32,089 nucleotides of DNA from Microthrixaceae bacterium. GTDB lineage: Bacteria > Actinomycetota > Acidimicrobiia > Acidimicrobiales > Acidimicrobilacustridaceae. The notes below the pieces were generated by a model. The model was not told the DNA's origin, made no database searches, and was given only the letters and a program-made list of their open reading frames with translations. Every line of letters begins with the position of its first letter. Within the stretch, counting starts at the first letter, position 1. The position numbers and the translations under genes are program-made. Where the stretch lies: positions 77,855 to 109,943 of the forward strand of contig CANFQA010000002.1 in assembly GCA_947449015.1 (NCBI GenBank). Direction: 5' to 3'. This document shows, piece after piece, positions 9,604-17,750 of the stretch.

Positions 9604-10173
9604 ATGAGTACAGAGATGTCCGACATGCTGCTTGCGGAGTGTGGCGAGAAGATGGCCAAAGCCGTCACCCATGCTCGCAGCGAGTTCGCCTCGATCCGCA
9701 CCGGTCGCGCTGCGCCCGCGCTTGTCGAGAAGATTCCTGTTGAGTACTTCGGCTCGGATGTTCCATTGCAGCAGCTCGCCGGGTTCAGTGTCCCCGAAGC
9801 GCGTCAGTTGCTGATCACGCCCTATGACAAGAGCGCCATCGGACCGATTGAGCGGGCGCTGCAAATGTCTGATCTCGGTCTCAATCCGAGCAATGACGGC
9901 GTCTCTATCCGGCTGACATTCCCGCCGCTCACGCAGGAGCGACGCAAGGAACTCGTCAAGGTTGTCAAGAACATGGCGGAGGAGAATCGCATCGTCCTGC
10001 GCAACCAGCGTCGCGATACGCGTAAGGAACTCGAAGCACTCGAGAAGGACAGCGAGCTCTCGAAAGATGAACTCGAGCGTGCCGAGAAGGAACTCGACAA
10101 GCTGATCCATGCCCAAGAGGCCCAGATCGACGATGCCCTTTCTGCCAAAGAACGCGAACTGCTGGAGGACTGA
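9604..10173 (+). CDS. frr: ribosome recycling factor
   Basis: RRF (189 residues) splits post-termination ribosomes together with EF-G. The signature FASIRTGRAAPALVEKI is followed by TPYDKSAIGPIERAL and by the C-terminal helical domain (ERRKELVKVVKNMAEE, NQRRDTRKEL). The ATG at 9604 was chosen for its AGGAGAG Shine-Dalgarno site and normal protein length; the frame is open upstream into pyrH. The stop overlaps the cdsA start (TGATG). Confidence 0.97.
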   Translation: MSTEMSDMLLAECGEKMAKAVTHARSEFASIRTGRAAPALVEKIPVEYFGSDVPLQQLAGFSVPEARQLLITPYDKSAIGPIERALQMSDLGLNPSNDGVSIRLTFPPLTQERRKELVKVVKNMAEENRIVLRNQRRDTRKELEALEKDSELSKDELERAEKELDKLIHAQEAQIDDALSAKERELLED

Positions 10174-11510
10174 TGTCGAACGATGAACCTCCCGTCAGCA
10201 GTGATGGCGGAAATCGATTCGTCACTGCTGAGGACCTCGCGGGTTCGTCCGCAGAGACCCCGGTTATTGATCTGGGCGCACCTTCAGGAGAGGTGGCCAT
10301 GCCGCACTGGACCGCTCCGGCCACCGGTCAGGTCCCGCGTGTCGTGCTCGGAACCGATGAGGGAGATACCGATTCGGAGAGCAACTCCGATGCCCTCCAC
10401 TGGCGTGATGAACATGACACCTCGGACAACTTGGACTTCATGCGTGATCTCGCCGCCATTGACGCTGATGCGCAGGTGACCGAACGCCTGGGTGCACTCG
10501 ATACCTCAGAGCGCACATCAGATCCCGAGTATCTGAACTTCGACGACGTCGAACTCGACCCTCGTCGCCGAGGCCGTAGCCGCACTCGTCGTGTTCGTAC
10601 TGCGCGCACACCCGACGTCGCGTCAGCAGCGAGTGCGTCCCCCGCTGACACGGTGTCGGCTGGAACTGATGCCGATGAGGCAACCGAGCGCTCCGGTGGC
10701 CGCAATGTGCCGATGGCTGCAGCTGTTGGTGTAGCCATGGCCGCCGTTGCACTCATTGCCTTCGGTCTTGGTCCGGTCGGCGCACTCATCATTGTTGAAC
10801 TCGTCGTGGTCGCTGCTGGCATTGAGTTCTTCAGCGCTTTGCAGCGCAACGGGTTCCGGCCGGCGACTCTGCTCGGCGTTGCCGCAGTCGTGGTGTTCCC
10901 ACTCGCGACCTACTGGAAGGGCGAAGCCGCCTTCCCGCTTGTGCTTGCGCTCACACTGTTGTTCGCCATCATCTGGTATCTCGCCGGACTCGGCGGCAAC
11001 TCGCGACCAGTCGCCAATCTTGGCGTCACCTTTCTCAGTGTCATCTGGATCGGCATGTTCGGAGCCTTCGCCGCGCTCATTGTGAAGATTCCCTCCGAAG
11101 GGGTGAGCATCCTGCTGCTCGCTGTTGTCGGCACGGTGGGCAGCGACGTCGGCGCGTTCTTCGTTGGCCGTGCTGCAGGGCGCACGCCGTTGTCGGCGCT
11201 TTCGCCCAACAAGACTGTTGAAGGACTCGTCGGTGGCGTCGTCGGCTCCATCGTCACGGTGTTCGTCGTGGCCGTGATCGGTGGTGTTGGTCCGTTCAGT
11301 GCAGGTGGCGCGTTGCTGCTCGGCTTCGTCGTTGCCATCGTCGCCCCCATTGGTGATCTGGCCGAATCACTGTTCAAGCGCGATCTCGGGATCAAAGACA
11401 TGGGCACTGTGCTTCCGCAACATGGTGGAATCCTGGATCGGTTCGACGGCATGCTTTTCGTGCTGCCTGCCGCGTATTACGTGGCTCGTCTCTGCGGATT
11501 CACCGGCTGA
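10173..11510 (+). CDS. cdsA: phosphatidate cytidylyltransferase with long N-terminal extension
   Basis: CDP-diacylglycerol synthase makes the activated precursor of membrane phospholipids from phosphatidate and CTP. The membrane domain begins near residue 175 with several hydrophobic segments. The family signature lies near the C-terminus: SPNKTVEGLVGG, then GDLAESLFKRDLGIKDMG and LPQHGGILDRFDG. Before it is about 170 residues of acidic, Ser/Thr-rich and then Arg-rich (RRRGRSRTRRVR) sequence with no visible domain. Many CdsA proteins are around 270-300 residues, so this extension is notable. It is coupled to frr by a TGATG overlap. Confidence 0.93.
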   Translation: MSNDEPPVSSDGGNRFVTAEDLAGSSAETPVIDLGAPSGEVAMPHWTAPATGQVPRVVLGTDEGDTDSESNSDALHWRDEHDTSDNLDFMRDLAAIDADAQVTERLGALDTSERTSDPEYLNFDDVELDPRRRGRSRTRRVRTARTPDVASAASASPADTVSAGTDADEATERSGGRNVPMAAAVGVAMAAVALIAFGLGPVGALIIVELVVVAAGIEFFSALQRNGFRPATLLGVAAVVVFPLATYWKGEAAFPLVLALTLLFAIIWYLAGLGGNSRPVANLGVTFLSVIWIGMFGAFAALIVKIPSEGVSILLLAVVGTVGSDVGAFFVGRAAGRTPLSALSPNKTVEGLVGGVVGSIVTVFVVAVIGGVGPFSAGGALLLGFVVAIVAPIGDLAESLFKRDLGIKDMGTVLPQHGGILDRFDGMLFVLPAAYYVARLCGFTG

Positions 11511-11572
11511 TCAACCTTGCCGCAGGTTTTCACTGAGTTTTCTCCCGCGGCGACGTCAACGCGACTCCTCGG

Positions 11573-11578
11573 TAGGCT
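11573..11578 (+). promoter_or_regulatory. -10-like box TAGGCT of a probable leaderless promoter
   Basis: TAGGCT ends 6 nt before the ATG of dxr at 11585, which lacks a Shine-Dalgarno sequence. The 74-bp gap after cdsA contains no strong hairpin that I can see. Confidence 0.5.
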
Positions 11579-11584
11579 CGGAAC

Positions 11585-12790
11585 ATGTCAGCCATTCGGG
11601 TCGCTATCGCCGGTTCCACGGGATCCATTGGGACCCAGGCGCTCGACGTCCTCGCCGCAGAACCAGGCTCGTTCGAACTCGTTGCCATTGGCGCCACCGG
11701 TCGGCAGCCCGAGGTGCTTATTGAACAAGCGCGAACCTATCGACCGGCCATCGTCGCTGTCTCCGATGAGTCGGCGGCAGCTGCGATCATCGACGCGCTC
11801 CCCGGTGTCGATGTGCGCGTTGGTCCTGAGGCCATGCCGAGTCTCGCCGCCGATGCTGACGTCGTCGTCAACGGCGTCGTTGGGTTTGCTGGCTTGTCGG
11901 TCACGCTTGCCACGCTGGCGGCAGGTCGTCGACTCGCCCTGGCCAATAAGGAGTCGTTGATCGCAGGTGGTCCGGTGGTGCAGCAGGTCCGACGCACACC
12001 GGGTGCGGAGCTCGTACCGGTCGACAGCGAACATGGCGCTATTCATCAGTGTCTTCGTGCCACTGACAACCGTGAGCGAGTGGCCCGATTGGTGCTCACC
12101 GCAAGCGGAGGCCCGTTCCGTGGTCGCAGCTCGGCGGAACTTGCCAACGTCACCGTTGCCGATGCTTTGGCCCATCCCACCTGGAGCATGGGACCCAAGA
12201 TCACCGTCGACTCATCCACCCTGATGAACAAAGGCCTTGAGGTCATCGAAGCCTATGAACTCTTCGGCACTCCGGCGGGTGAAGCCGGGTACGGCATCGG
12301 GTTCGACGAGATCGACGTCGTTGTGCACCCGCAGTCGATCGTTCATTCCATGGTCGAGTTCACCGATGCGTCCACCATCGCCCAGCTTTCGGTGCCGGAT
12401 ATGCGTCTGCCCATTGGGTACGCGCTGGCCTGGCCCGATCGCATCACCACACCGTTTGGTCGCATCGACTGGAGCCAGCTCGGTCGACTCGATTTCGAAG
12501 CGCCCGACCACACCACCTTCCCGTGTCTGGGCCTTGCCTACGAGGCCGGCCGTATCGGCGGAACGGCGCCGGCCTGGCTCAATGCCGCCAACGAGATCGC
12601 GGTTGCTGCATTTCTCGACGGCCGCATCGCTTGGGGCGATATCTCCCGTGTAATTTCCGCCACCCTCGAACTACATGATGGTGCTGGGGCCAACGATGCC
12701 GCTGACATCATCGCTGCCGATACTGAGGCTCGTCGCCTCGCCACCTCCTGTCTCATTGCGTTCGCCCCACCGGTCGGAGCCCCCCTATGA
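11585..12790 (+). CDS. dxr: 1-deoxy-D-xylulose 5-phosphate reductoisomerase
   Basis: The 401-residue enzyme performs the first committed MEP-pathway step, DXP to MEP with NADPH. The nucleotide-binding GSTGSIGTQ starts at residue 10. NKESLIAGG, the metal/substrate segment VDSEHGAIHQ, TASGGPFR, WSMGPKITVDSSTLMNKG and VVHPQSIVHSMVEF all match the family. It starts a probable unit with rseP, whose ATG overlaps the dxr stop (ATGA). ispG, another MEP-pathway gene, lies just beyond. No in-frame upstream start is better, and the TAGGCT box supports this ATG. Confidence 0.97.
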   Translation: MSAIRVAIAGSTGSIGTQALDVLAAEPGSFELVAIGATGRQPEVLIEQARTYRPAIVAVSDESAAAAIIDALPGVDVRVGPEAMPSLAADADVVVNGVVGFAGLSVTLATLAAGRRLALANKESLIAGGPVVQQVRRTPGAELVPVDSEHGAIHQCLRATDNRERVARLVLTASGGPFRGRSSAELANVTVADALAHPTWSMGPKITVDSSTLMNKGLEVIEAYELFGTPAGEAGYGIGFDEIDVVVHPQSIVHSMVEFTDASTIAQLSVPDMRLPIGYALAWPDRITTPFGRIDWSQLGRLDFEAPDHTTFPCLGLAYEAGRIGGTAPAWLNAANEIAVAAFLDGRIAWGDISRVISATLELHDGAGANDAADIIAADTEARRLATSCLIAFAPPVGAPL

Positions 12791-14289
12791 CCGAACTCAC
12801 GCCCCAACCAGCTGCTGAGCATCAAGATTCAGCGTTCCAACGCCTTGCGGCCAACCGCGGTCTGCGCCTCGCGTTATTGCTCGGTGCACTGGCCTATGTG
12901 GCCTCCACCCGGATCTGGTTGTTCGTGCTCATCATCGCCATCGTTTTGTCGGTGTTCCTGCACGAAATGGGTCACTTCCTCATGGCCAAGCGAAACGGCA
13001 TGCGGGTCACCGAGTTCTTCCTTGGCTTCGGACCGCGCATCTGGTCGTTCCGTCGTGGCGAGACCGAGTACGGGCTCAAGCTCATCCCTGCTGGTGCATA
13101 CGTGCGCATTATCGGCATGCACGGGCTCGAAGAGGTACGACCTGAACACGAGCAGCGCACCTATCGCGCGCAGCCCTTTCGCCGTCGCATGCCCGTGGTG
13201 CTCGCCGGCCCGATCGTCAATATCGCACTCGGTTTCGTGTTGCTCGTTGTTGTGTTCGCCGGCTTTGGTCATCCATCGTCTACCAAATGGCAGGTGCGAT
13301 CTGTTGCCGACGGATCCGCAGCAGCGATGGCGGGTATCGAACCTGGTGATCGAATCGTGGCCTTCGACGGACTCCCTGTCGGCAGCTTTGAAGACACGTC
13401 CTCGCTTATTCGGGCGCATGCTGGATCTTCTGTTGACCTCACCGTCGAACGTAACGGGGAGACACTTGAACTTCCCGTAGCGATCGGTTGGACGCTCGAT
13501 TCGCTCGGCGCCGGGCGACTCGCCCCGCTACAGGTCGGCGACAGCGTCATCATCGTTGGCGGTCAGCCAATCACGTTCTATTCGGATCTTGTCGGTGCAT
13601 TGCAGCGCTACATCGGTCCGGTCGAGATTTCTTTCGTGCGCAGTGGCGTGGTGTACACCACTTCGGTCACTGGTCCCATCGCCATGCCCATTGACGGCTT
13701 CCGTGGATTCCTTGGCGTTGGCGCGCAATCGGTCCTTGAACATTCCGACGTGATCGCCGCCACCGGTCAAGCGGCCACTGCGTTCAGCGACACCATCGTC
13801 GGCTCGGTGCAGGGGATGGGTCGAATCTTCTCCCCATCGGGTCTCGGCAACCTCGCCTCACAGGTGGCCAACGGGGGAGCAAGTAACTCGACCAGCAAGT
13901 CCTCGGGCGGTGGCAGCTCCTCGCTCCCCGGTGCCGGTACCGGTTCGGCAGATTCCTCCGCACAGGACCGACCCATGTCGTTGCTCGGCATCGTCAATGT
14001 GGGAACGCAACTTGGCGAGCAGCAGGGGTGGGCGGGAGTTCTGGCTCTTCTCGCCACCGTCAATATCTTCCTGGGTCTCATCAATCTGGTGCCGCTGCTG
14101 CCTTTCGACGGCGGACACATCGCTGTCGCCTGTTATGAGGAGATCCGCACTCGCATCTCCAAGAAGCCCTACCGCGTTGATATGAGCAAACTCATGCCAG
14201 TCACCTATGTCGTGGTGTTCCTGATGATCGGGTTGTTCATGTCCACGCTGTATCTCGATGCCGTCGATCCCGTGAAGCTCACCCCGTAG
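12787..14289 (+). CDS. rseP: site-2 protease, RseP/Rip1 family
   Basis: This 500-residue membrane zinc protease carries HEMGH (His59, Glu60, His63) in its first membrane region and the third ligand in PFDGGH (Asp441). A PDZ domain occupies about 165-235 (VADGSAAAMAGIEPGDRIVAFDG). These enzymes cleave anti-sigma factors or other proteins within the membrane. Between the PDZ-linked region and the last membrane part is a Ser/Gly-rich stretch (about residues 360-400: NGGASNSTSKSSGGGSSS and on). I do not recall that stretch in Mycobacterium Rip1. The dxr-rseP-ispG order is conserved in actinobacteria. Translation is coupled to dxr by ATGA. Confidence 0.94.
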   Translation: MTELTPQPAAEHQDSAFQRLAANRGLRLALLLGALAYVASTRIWLFVLIIAIVLSVFLHEMGHFLMAKRNGMRVTEFFLGFGPRIWSFRRGETEYGLKLIPAGAYVRIIGMHGLEEVRPEHEQRTYRAQPFRRRMPVVLAGPIVNIALGFVLLVVVFAGFGHPSSTKWQVRSVADGSAAAMAGIEPGDRIVAFDGLPVGSFEDTSSLIRAHAGSSVDLTVERNGETLELPVAIGWTLDSLGAGRLAPLQVGDSVIIVGGQPITFYSDLVGALQRYIGPVEISFVRSGVVYTTSVTGPIAMPIDGFRGFLGVGAQSVLEHSDVIAATGQAATAFSDTIVGSVQGMGRIFSPSGLGNLASQVANGGASNSTSKSSGGGSSSLPGAGTGSADSSAQDRPMSLLGIVNVGTQLGEQQGWAGVLALLATVNIFLGLINLVPLLPFDGGHIAVACYEEIRTRISKKPYRVDMSKLMPVTYVVVFLMIGLFMSTLYLDAVDPVKLTP

Positions 14290-14292
14290 CCC

Positions 14293-14298
14293 TAACCT
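14293..14298 (+). promoter_or_regulatory. -10-like box TAACCT of a probable leaderless promoter
   Basis: TAACCT begins 3 bp after the rseP stop and ends 7 nt before the GTG of ispG. There is no Shine-Dalgarno sequence in this 16-bp gap. Confidence 0.5.
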
Positions 14299-14305
14299 CG
14301 GTGCC

Positions 14306-15535
14306 GTGAGCGAACTCGCCCCTCAGACCACCTATCCGCGCCGGGTCACCCGCCGACTTACCGTTGGCAACGTGGCGGTGGGCAACGGCGCGCCAATCAC
14401 GGTGCAGTCGATGACCACCACCAAGACCGCCGATGTCGAAGGAACGCTGCAGCAGATCTATGCGCTCGCCGCTGCCGGTTGCGACATTGTGCGCTGCACC
14501 TGCAATGAACCCGAAGCCGCCGAAGGGCTGGCCCACATCATTCCGCGCTCGCCGGTGCCGATCATCGCCGATATTCATCATCAGTACCTGCGCGCTATGG
14601 AGGCCATGGAAGCCGGCGTTCAGGGATTGCGCCTCAATCCCGGCAATATCCGTCGGCCCGAGCACATCAAGGCCGTTGCCCGCGAAGCCAAGGACCGTGG
14701 CATCCCCATCCGCATCGGCGTGAACGGTGGCTCGCTGGATCCCGATCTTTATGACAAGTACGGCGGTCGCGTCACCGCCGAGGCCATGGTTGAGTCTGCC
14801 AAGCGCGAGCTTGAGTACTTCGAGGAGGTCGGCTTCGACGATGTGAAGATTTCGGTGAAGGCCTCCAATGTGGCGTTGATGATCGACGCGTACCGACTTC
14901 TCGCCGACACCGTCGACTATCCGCTGCATCTGGGTGTGACTGAGGCTGGCCCGCCGCCCGCCGGTTTGGTCAAGGCGACTGCCGGTATGGCCACGTTGCT
15001 GGCCGAGGGCATCGGCGACACCATCCGCTATTCGCTCACTGCTGATCCGGTGGAGGAGGTACGCGCCGGTCGCTGGCTGCTGGAAAGCCTTGGTCTGCGC
15101 GAGCGTCGCGGCCTTGATCTCATTGCCTGCCCATCGTGTGGCCGAGCCGAGGTCGACGTGATTGAAGTTGCCGCCAAGGCTCAAGATGCACTCACTGATC
15201 TGAACATTCCGATCCAGGTTGCCGTCATGGGCTGTGTGGTCAACGGGCCGGGCGAAGCTCGCGAAGCCGACCTCGGTATTGCCGCCGGTCGCAAGCGCGG
15301 CCACCTTTTCGTCAAGGGCCAGGTCGTCAAGGTTGTTCCCGAAGATGGCATGGTCGAAGCGCTTGTGGAATGGGCGCAGATCATCGCTGATGGGGGAGTG
15401 GAGGAGGCGCTGCGTCGCAAAGACGATTCCGCTGCTGCGGAAGCCGAAGCTGATCGGGCCGAACTGCTCGATGAAAAGGGCGACGATGCCAACCACGCCA
15501 CCGAGCGCATTGAGATCATTCGAAAGATGCGCTGA
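14306..15535 (+). CDS. ispG: 4-hydroxy-3-methylbut-2-en-1-yl diphosphate synthase
   Basis: The 409-residue iron-sulfur enzyme converts MEcPP to HMBPP late in the MEP pathway. The three cluster Cys are Cys275 and Cys278 (CPSCGR) and Cys310 (MGCVVNGPGEA), with the probable fourth ligand Glu317. The N-terminal TIM-barrel part shows VQSMTTTKTADVEGT, LRLNPGNI and IRIGVNGGSLD. A charged Ala/Glu/Arg-rich tail of about 40 residues (RRKDDSAAAEAEADRAE...) follows the catalytic domain. The GTG start is supported by the TAACCT box 7 nt upstream. Confidence 0.97.
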   Translation: MSELAPQTTYPRRVTRRLTVGNVAVGNGAPITVQSMTTTKTADVEGTLQQIYALAAAGCDIVRCTCNEPEAAEGLAHIIPRSPVPIIADIHHQYLRAMEAMEAGVQGLRLNPGNIRRPEHIKAVAREAKDRGIPIRIGVNGGSLDPDLYDKYGGRVTAEAMVESAKRELEYFEEVGFDDVKISVKASNVALMIDAYRLLADTVDYPLHLGVTEAGPPPAGLVKATAGMATLLAEGIGDTIRYSLTADPVEEVRAGRWLLESLGLRERRGLDLIACPSCGRAEVDVIEVAAKAQDALTDLNIPIQVAVMGCVVNGPGEAREADLGIAAGRKRGHLFVKGQVVKVVPEDGMVEALVEWAQIIADGGVEEALRRKDDSAAAEAEADRAELLDEKGDDANHATERIEIIRKMR

Positions 15536-15566
15536 TCGGGCCACCGAACCCATGAGCGAGGTCGCC

Positions 15567-15572
15567 TAGCAT
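15567..15572 (+). promoter_or_regulatory. -10-like box TAGCAT of a probable leaderless promoter
   Basis: TAGCAT lies 8 nt before the proS ATG in the 45-bp gap after ispG. No Shine-Dalgarno sequence is present. Confidence 0.45.
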
Positions 15573-15580
15573 CGGCGGAC

Positions 15581-16993
15581 ATGGCCAAGGCTCCCGTTCT
15601 CACTCCGCAGTCCGAAGATTTCCCGCGCTGGTACCAGGACATCGTCGCCAAGGCCGAACTGGCCGATAACGGTCCGGTGCGCGGCACCATGGTCATCCGC
15701 CCCTACGGCTATTCCATCTGGGAACAGATGCAGGCCGATGTCGATCGGCGCATCAAGGCCGCTGGCGCCAAGAACGCGTATTTCCCGCTGTTCATCCCTG
15801 AGAGCTACCTCACCCGCGAAGCCGAGCATGTTGAGGGGTTCAGCCCCGAACTCGCTGTGGTCACCGTGGCCGGTGGCAAGGAGTTGGAGGAGCCGATCGT
15901 TGTTCGCCCGACCTCCGAGACTGTTATCGGTGAGTTCATGGCCAAGTGGGTGCAGAGCTACCGCGATCTCCCGCTTCTGCTCAACCAGTGGGCCAACGTC
16001 GTGCGCTGGGAGCTGCGTCCGCGCGTGTTCCTGCGCACCAGCGAGTTCCTCTGGCAGGAGGGGCACACCGCCCATGTGAGCGAAGCCGACGGTCGGGCCT
16101 ATGCCGTGCGCATCCTCCATGAGGTCTACGAATCGTTTATGCGTGATGTGCTGGCTATGCCAGTGGTCGTGGGTCGAAAGACCGCCAAGGAGCGTTTCGC
16201 TGGCGCCACCAACACCATGACCTGTGAAGCAATGATGGGCGACGGTAAGGCCCTGCAGATGGGCACCAGCCATGAGTTGGGCCAGAACTTCGCCAAGGCC
16301 TTCGACATCGGATTCCAGAGCTCCGAAGGTGTGCAGGAACTGGCGTGGACAACCTCATGGGGCGTGTCCACCCGCATGGTTGGTGGGCTCATCATGTGTC
16401 ACGGTGATGACAACGGTCTGCGCATCCCGCCGCGTCTTGCCCCGGTGCAGGTTGTTGTCATGGCGGTGCGCGAGGACGACGCCGTCATTGACCGTTGCCG
16501 AACCCTCGCCGAAGAACTGCTCGCCGCCGGCGTGCGGGTTGAGTTGGATCTGCGCACGGAAACCTCAGCTGGCCGCCGCGCCACCGACTGGGAACTCAAG
16601 GGTGTGCCCGTTCGCCTTGAGCTTGGTCCGCGAGATCTTGCCGAGGGTGCGGTCACCCTCGTTGACCGCATCGCGGGATCGAAAGACGCCGCCCCGCTCG
16701 ACGGCATCGCCAATCGCATCACCTCAGTACTCGATGCGGCCCAGGCAACGCTGTTTGCTGAGTCGCTCGCCCGGCGCGAGGCCCGCACCGCCGAGGTGAC
16801 CACCATTGCCGAGGCCGTCGAAGCTGCATCGGTCGGCTGGGCCCGCATCCCATGGGCCGATCTCGGAGTGGCCGGCGAGGTCGAACTGGGAACTCAGGGC
16901 ATCACCGTGCGCTGTCTGGTCATGCCCGACGGGTCGCTGCCGGATTCCGATGACACGCCGGGAGCCGTTGCGATTGTGGCTCGCTCCTACTGA
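15581..16993 (+). CDS. proS: prolyl-tRNA synthetase, eukaryote/archaeal-type
   Basis: The 470-residue class II synthetase charges tRNA-Pro. Class II motif 2 is in RWELRPRVFLRTSEFLWQ and motif 3 in STRMVGGLIMCHGDDNGLR. The length, the absence of an inserted editing domain between motifs 2 and 3, and the terminal ...ARSY with a C-terminal Tyr place it with the eukaryote/archaeal type (as in Thermus). It is not the longer bacterial type with the INS editing domain. A free-standing editing protein might exist elsewhere in the genome, but it is not here. The start at 15581 follows the TAGCAT box. Confidence 0.95.
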   Translation: MAKAPVLTPQSEDFPRWYQDIVAKAELADNGPVRGTMVIRPYGYSIWEQMQADVDRRIKAAGAKNAYFPLFIPESYLTREAEHVEGFSPELAVVTVAGGKELEEPIVVRPTSETVIGEFMAKWVQSYRDLPLLLNQWANVVRWELRPRVFLRTSEFLWQEGHTAHVSEADGRAYAVRILHEVYESFMRDVLAMPVVVGRKTAKERFAGATNTMTCEAMMGDGKALQMGTSHELGQNFAKAFDIGFQSSEGVQELAWTTSWGVSTRMVGGLIMCHGDDNGLRIPPRLAPVQVVVMAVREDDAVIDRCRTLAEELLAAGVRVELDLRTETSAGRRATDWELKGVPVRLELGPRDLAEGAVTLVDRIAGSKDAAPLDGIANRITSVLDAAQATLFAESLARREARTAEVTTIAEAVEAASVGWARIPWADLGVAGEVELGTQGITVRCLVMPDGSLPDSDDTPGAVAIVARSY

Positions 16994-16996
16994 ATC

Positions 16997-17022
16997 GGGC
17001 CGCAACCACGGTTCTGCGGCCC
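16997..17022 (+). terminator. strong hairpin after proS
   Basis: GGGCCGCA pairs with TGCGGCCC, starting 3 bp after the proS stop, and the loop can pair further (ACC with GGT). No U-rich tract follows, so it may be a weak or factor-dependent terminator or an mRNA 3'-end stabiliser. Confidence 0.5.
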
Positions 17023-17060
17023 TCTGAGCAGGGGAAATAGGCGAACAAGCCGATCTCGGG

Positions 17061-17066
17061 TACACT
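17061..17066 (+). promoter_or_regulatory. candidate -10 box TACACT for the rimP-nusA-infB unit
   Basis: GGGTACACTTT lies in the proS-rimP gap and shares GTACACT with the proposed rpsB promoter. A transcript from here would start near 17073 and carry the 17101-17125 hairpin in its leader. Confidence 0.4.
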
Positions 17067-17100
17067 TTGGGTCTCGCAATCGTTCGCTGTTCTGACGAAG

Positions 17101-17125
17101 GCGTGGGCTTCCGCCCACGTCTTTT
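17101..17125 (+). terminator. terminator/attenuator-like hairpin in rimP leader
   Basis: CGTGGGC (17102-17108) pairs with GCCCACG (17113-17119) around a TTCC loop. CTTTT follows, so it has the form of an intrinsic terminator. It sits downstream of the TACACT box and 68 bp upstream of the rimP ATG. This position fits attenuation of the rimP-nusA-infB operon as well as termination of read-through from proS. Confidence 0.6.
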
Positions 17126-17192
17126 GTTCATTCAGGAGCGACTGCAGCGTCCCTTGACCACCGCAAACAGCCCGCCATGAGAGGAGGCAACC

Positions 17193-17750
17193 ATGTCCGT
17201 TCCCGACCGAGTCCGCGCACTCGTCGAACCCATCGTTGCCGGACTCGACCTTGAGCTGTTCGATCTCGAACAGGCCGGTGCGGTGCTGCGAGTCACGTTG
17301 GACAAGCCCGGTGGCGTCGACGTCTCCGACCTCACAGCCACCACCCGCGCCTTGTCGCGTGCTTTCGACGAACACGATCCCATCGCCGGTCAGTACACCC
17401 TTGAGGTGTCGAGCCCCGGACTTGAGCGTCAGCTGCGCACTCCCCGACATTGGGAGTGGGCGGCCAACCGGGTCGTCGCCGTCAAGACCGTCGCTGATTT
17501 TCCCGGCGGTCGTCGTTTCAGCGGTGTTGTCACTCAGAGCGACGACACCAGCGTCACCATCGCCCTCGACGAACCCGTCGGTGAGTCCATCACCTTCGAT
17601 TACGTCGATATCGAAAAGGCGCGCACCGTGTTCGTGTGGGCCGCCGCACCCAAGCCCGGCGGTCCCAAGTCAAAACCAGGCCAGTCGTCCGGCCCGGGAA
17701 CCAAGGCAGCCTCAGGGGCTGCCCCCAAGCAGAAGAAGGTCACGTCGTGA
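17193..17750 (+). CDS. rimP: ribosome maturation factor RimP
   Basis: RimP (185 residues) helps 30S subunit assembly. The N-terminal domain begins VPDRVRALVEPIVAGLDLELFDLE, and the characteristic YTLEVSSPGLERQL is in the middle. After about residue 150 comes a Lys/Pro/Gly/Ser-rich tail (GPKSKPGQSSGPGTKAAS...) that is probably disordered. GAGAGGAGG supplies a strong Shine-Dalgarno site. Its stop overlaps the nusA start (TGATG), and the rimP-nusA-infB order is standard. Confidence 0.95.
   Translation: MSVPDRVRALVEPIVAGLDLELFDLEQAGAVLRVTLDKPGGVDVSDLTATTRALSRAFDEHDPIAGQYTLEVSSPGLERQLRTPRHWEWAANRVVAVKTVADFPGGRRFSGVVTQSDDTSVTIALDEPVGESITFDYVDIEKARTVFVWAAAPKPGGPKSKPGQSSGPGTKAASGAAPKQKKVTS

Noticed and set aside
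14279-15553. Long minus-strand open frame opposite ispG
   Set aside because: Its codons mirror the conserved ispG frame, and it has no family signature and no ribosome binding site.
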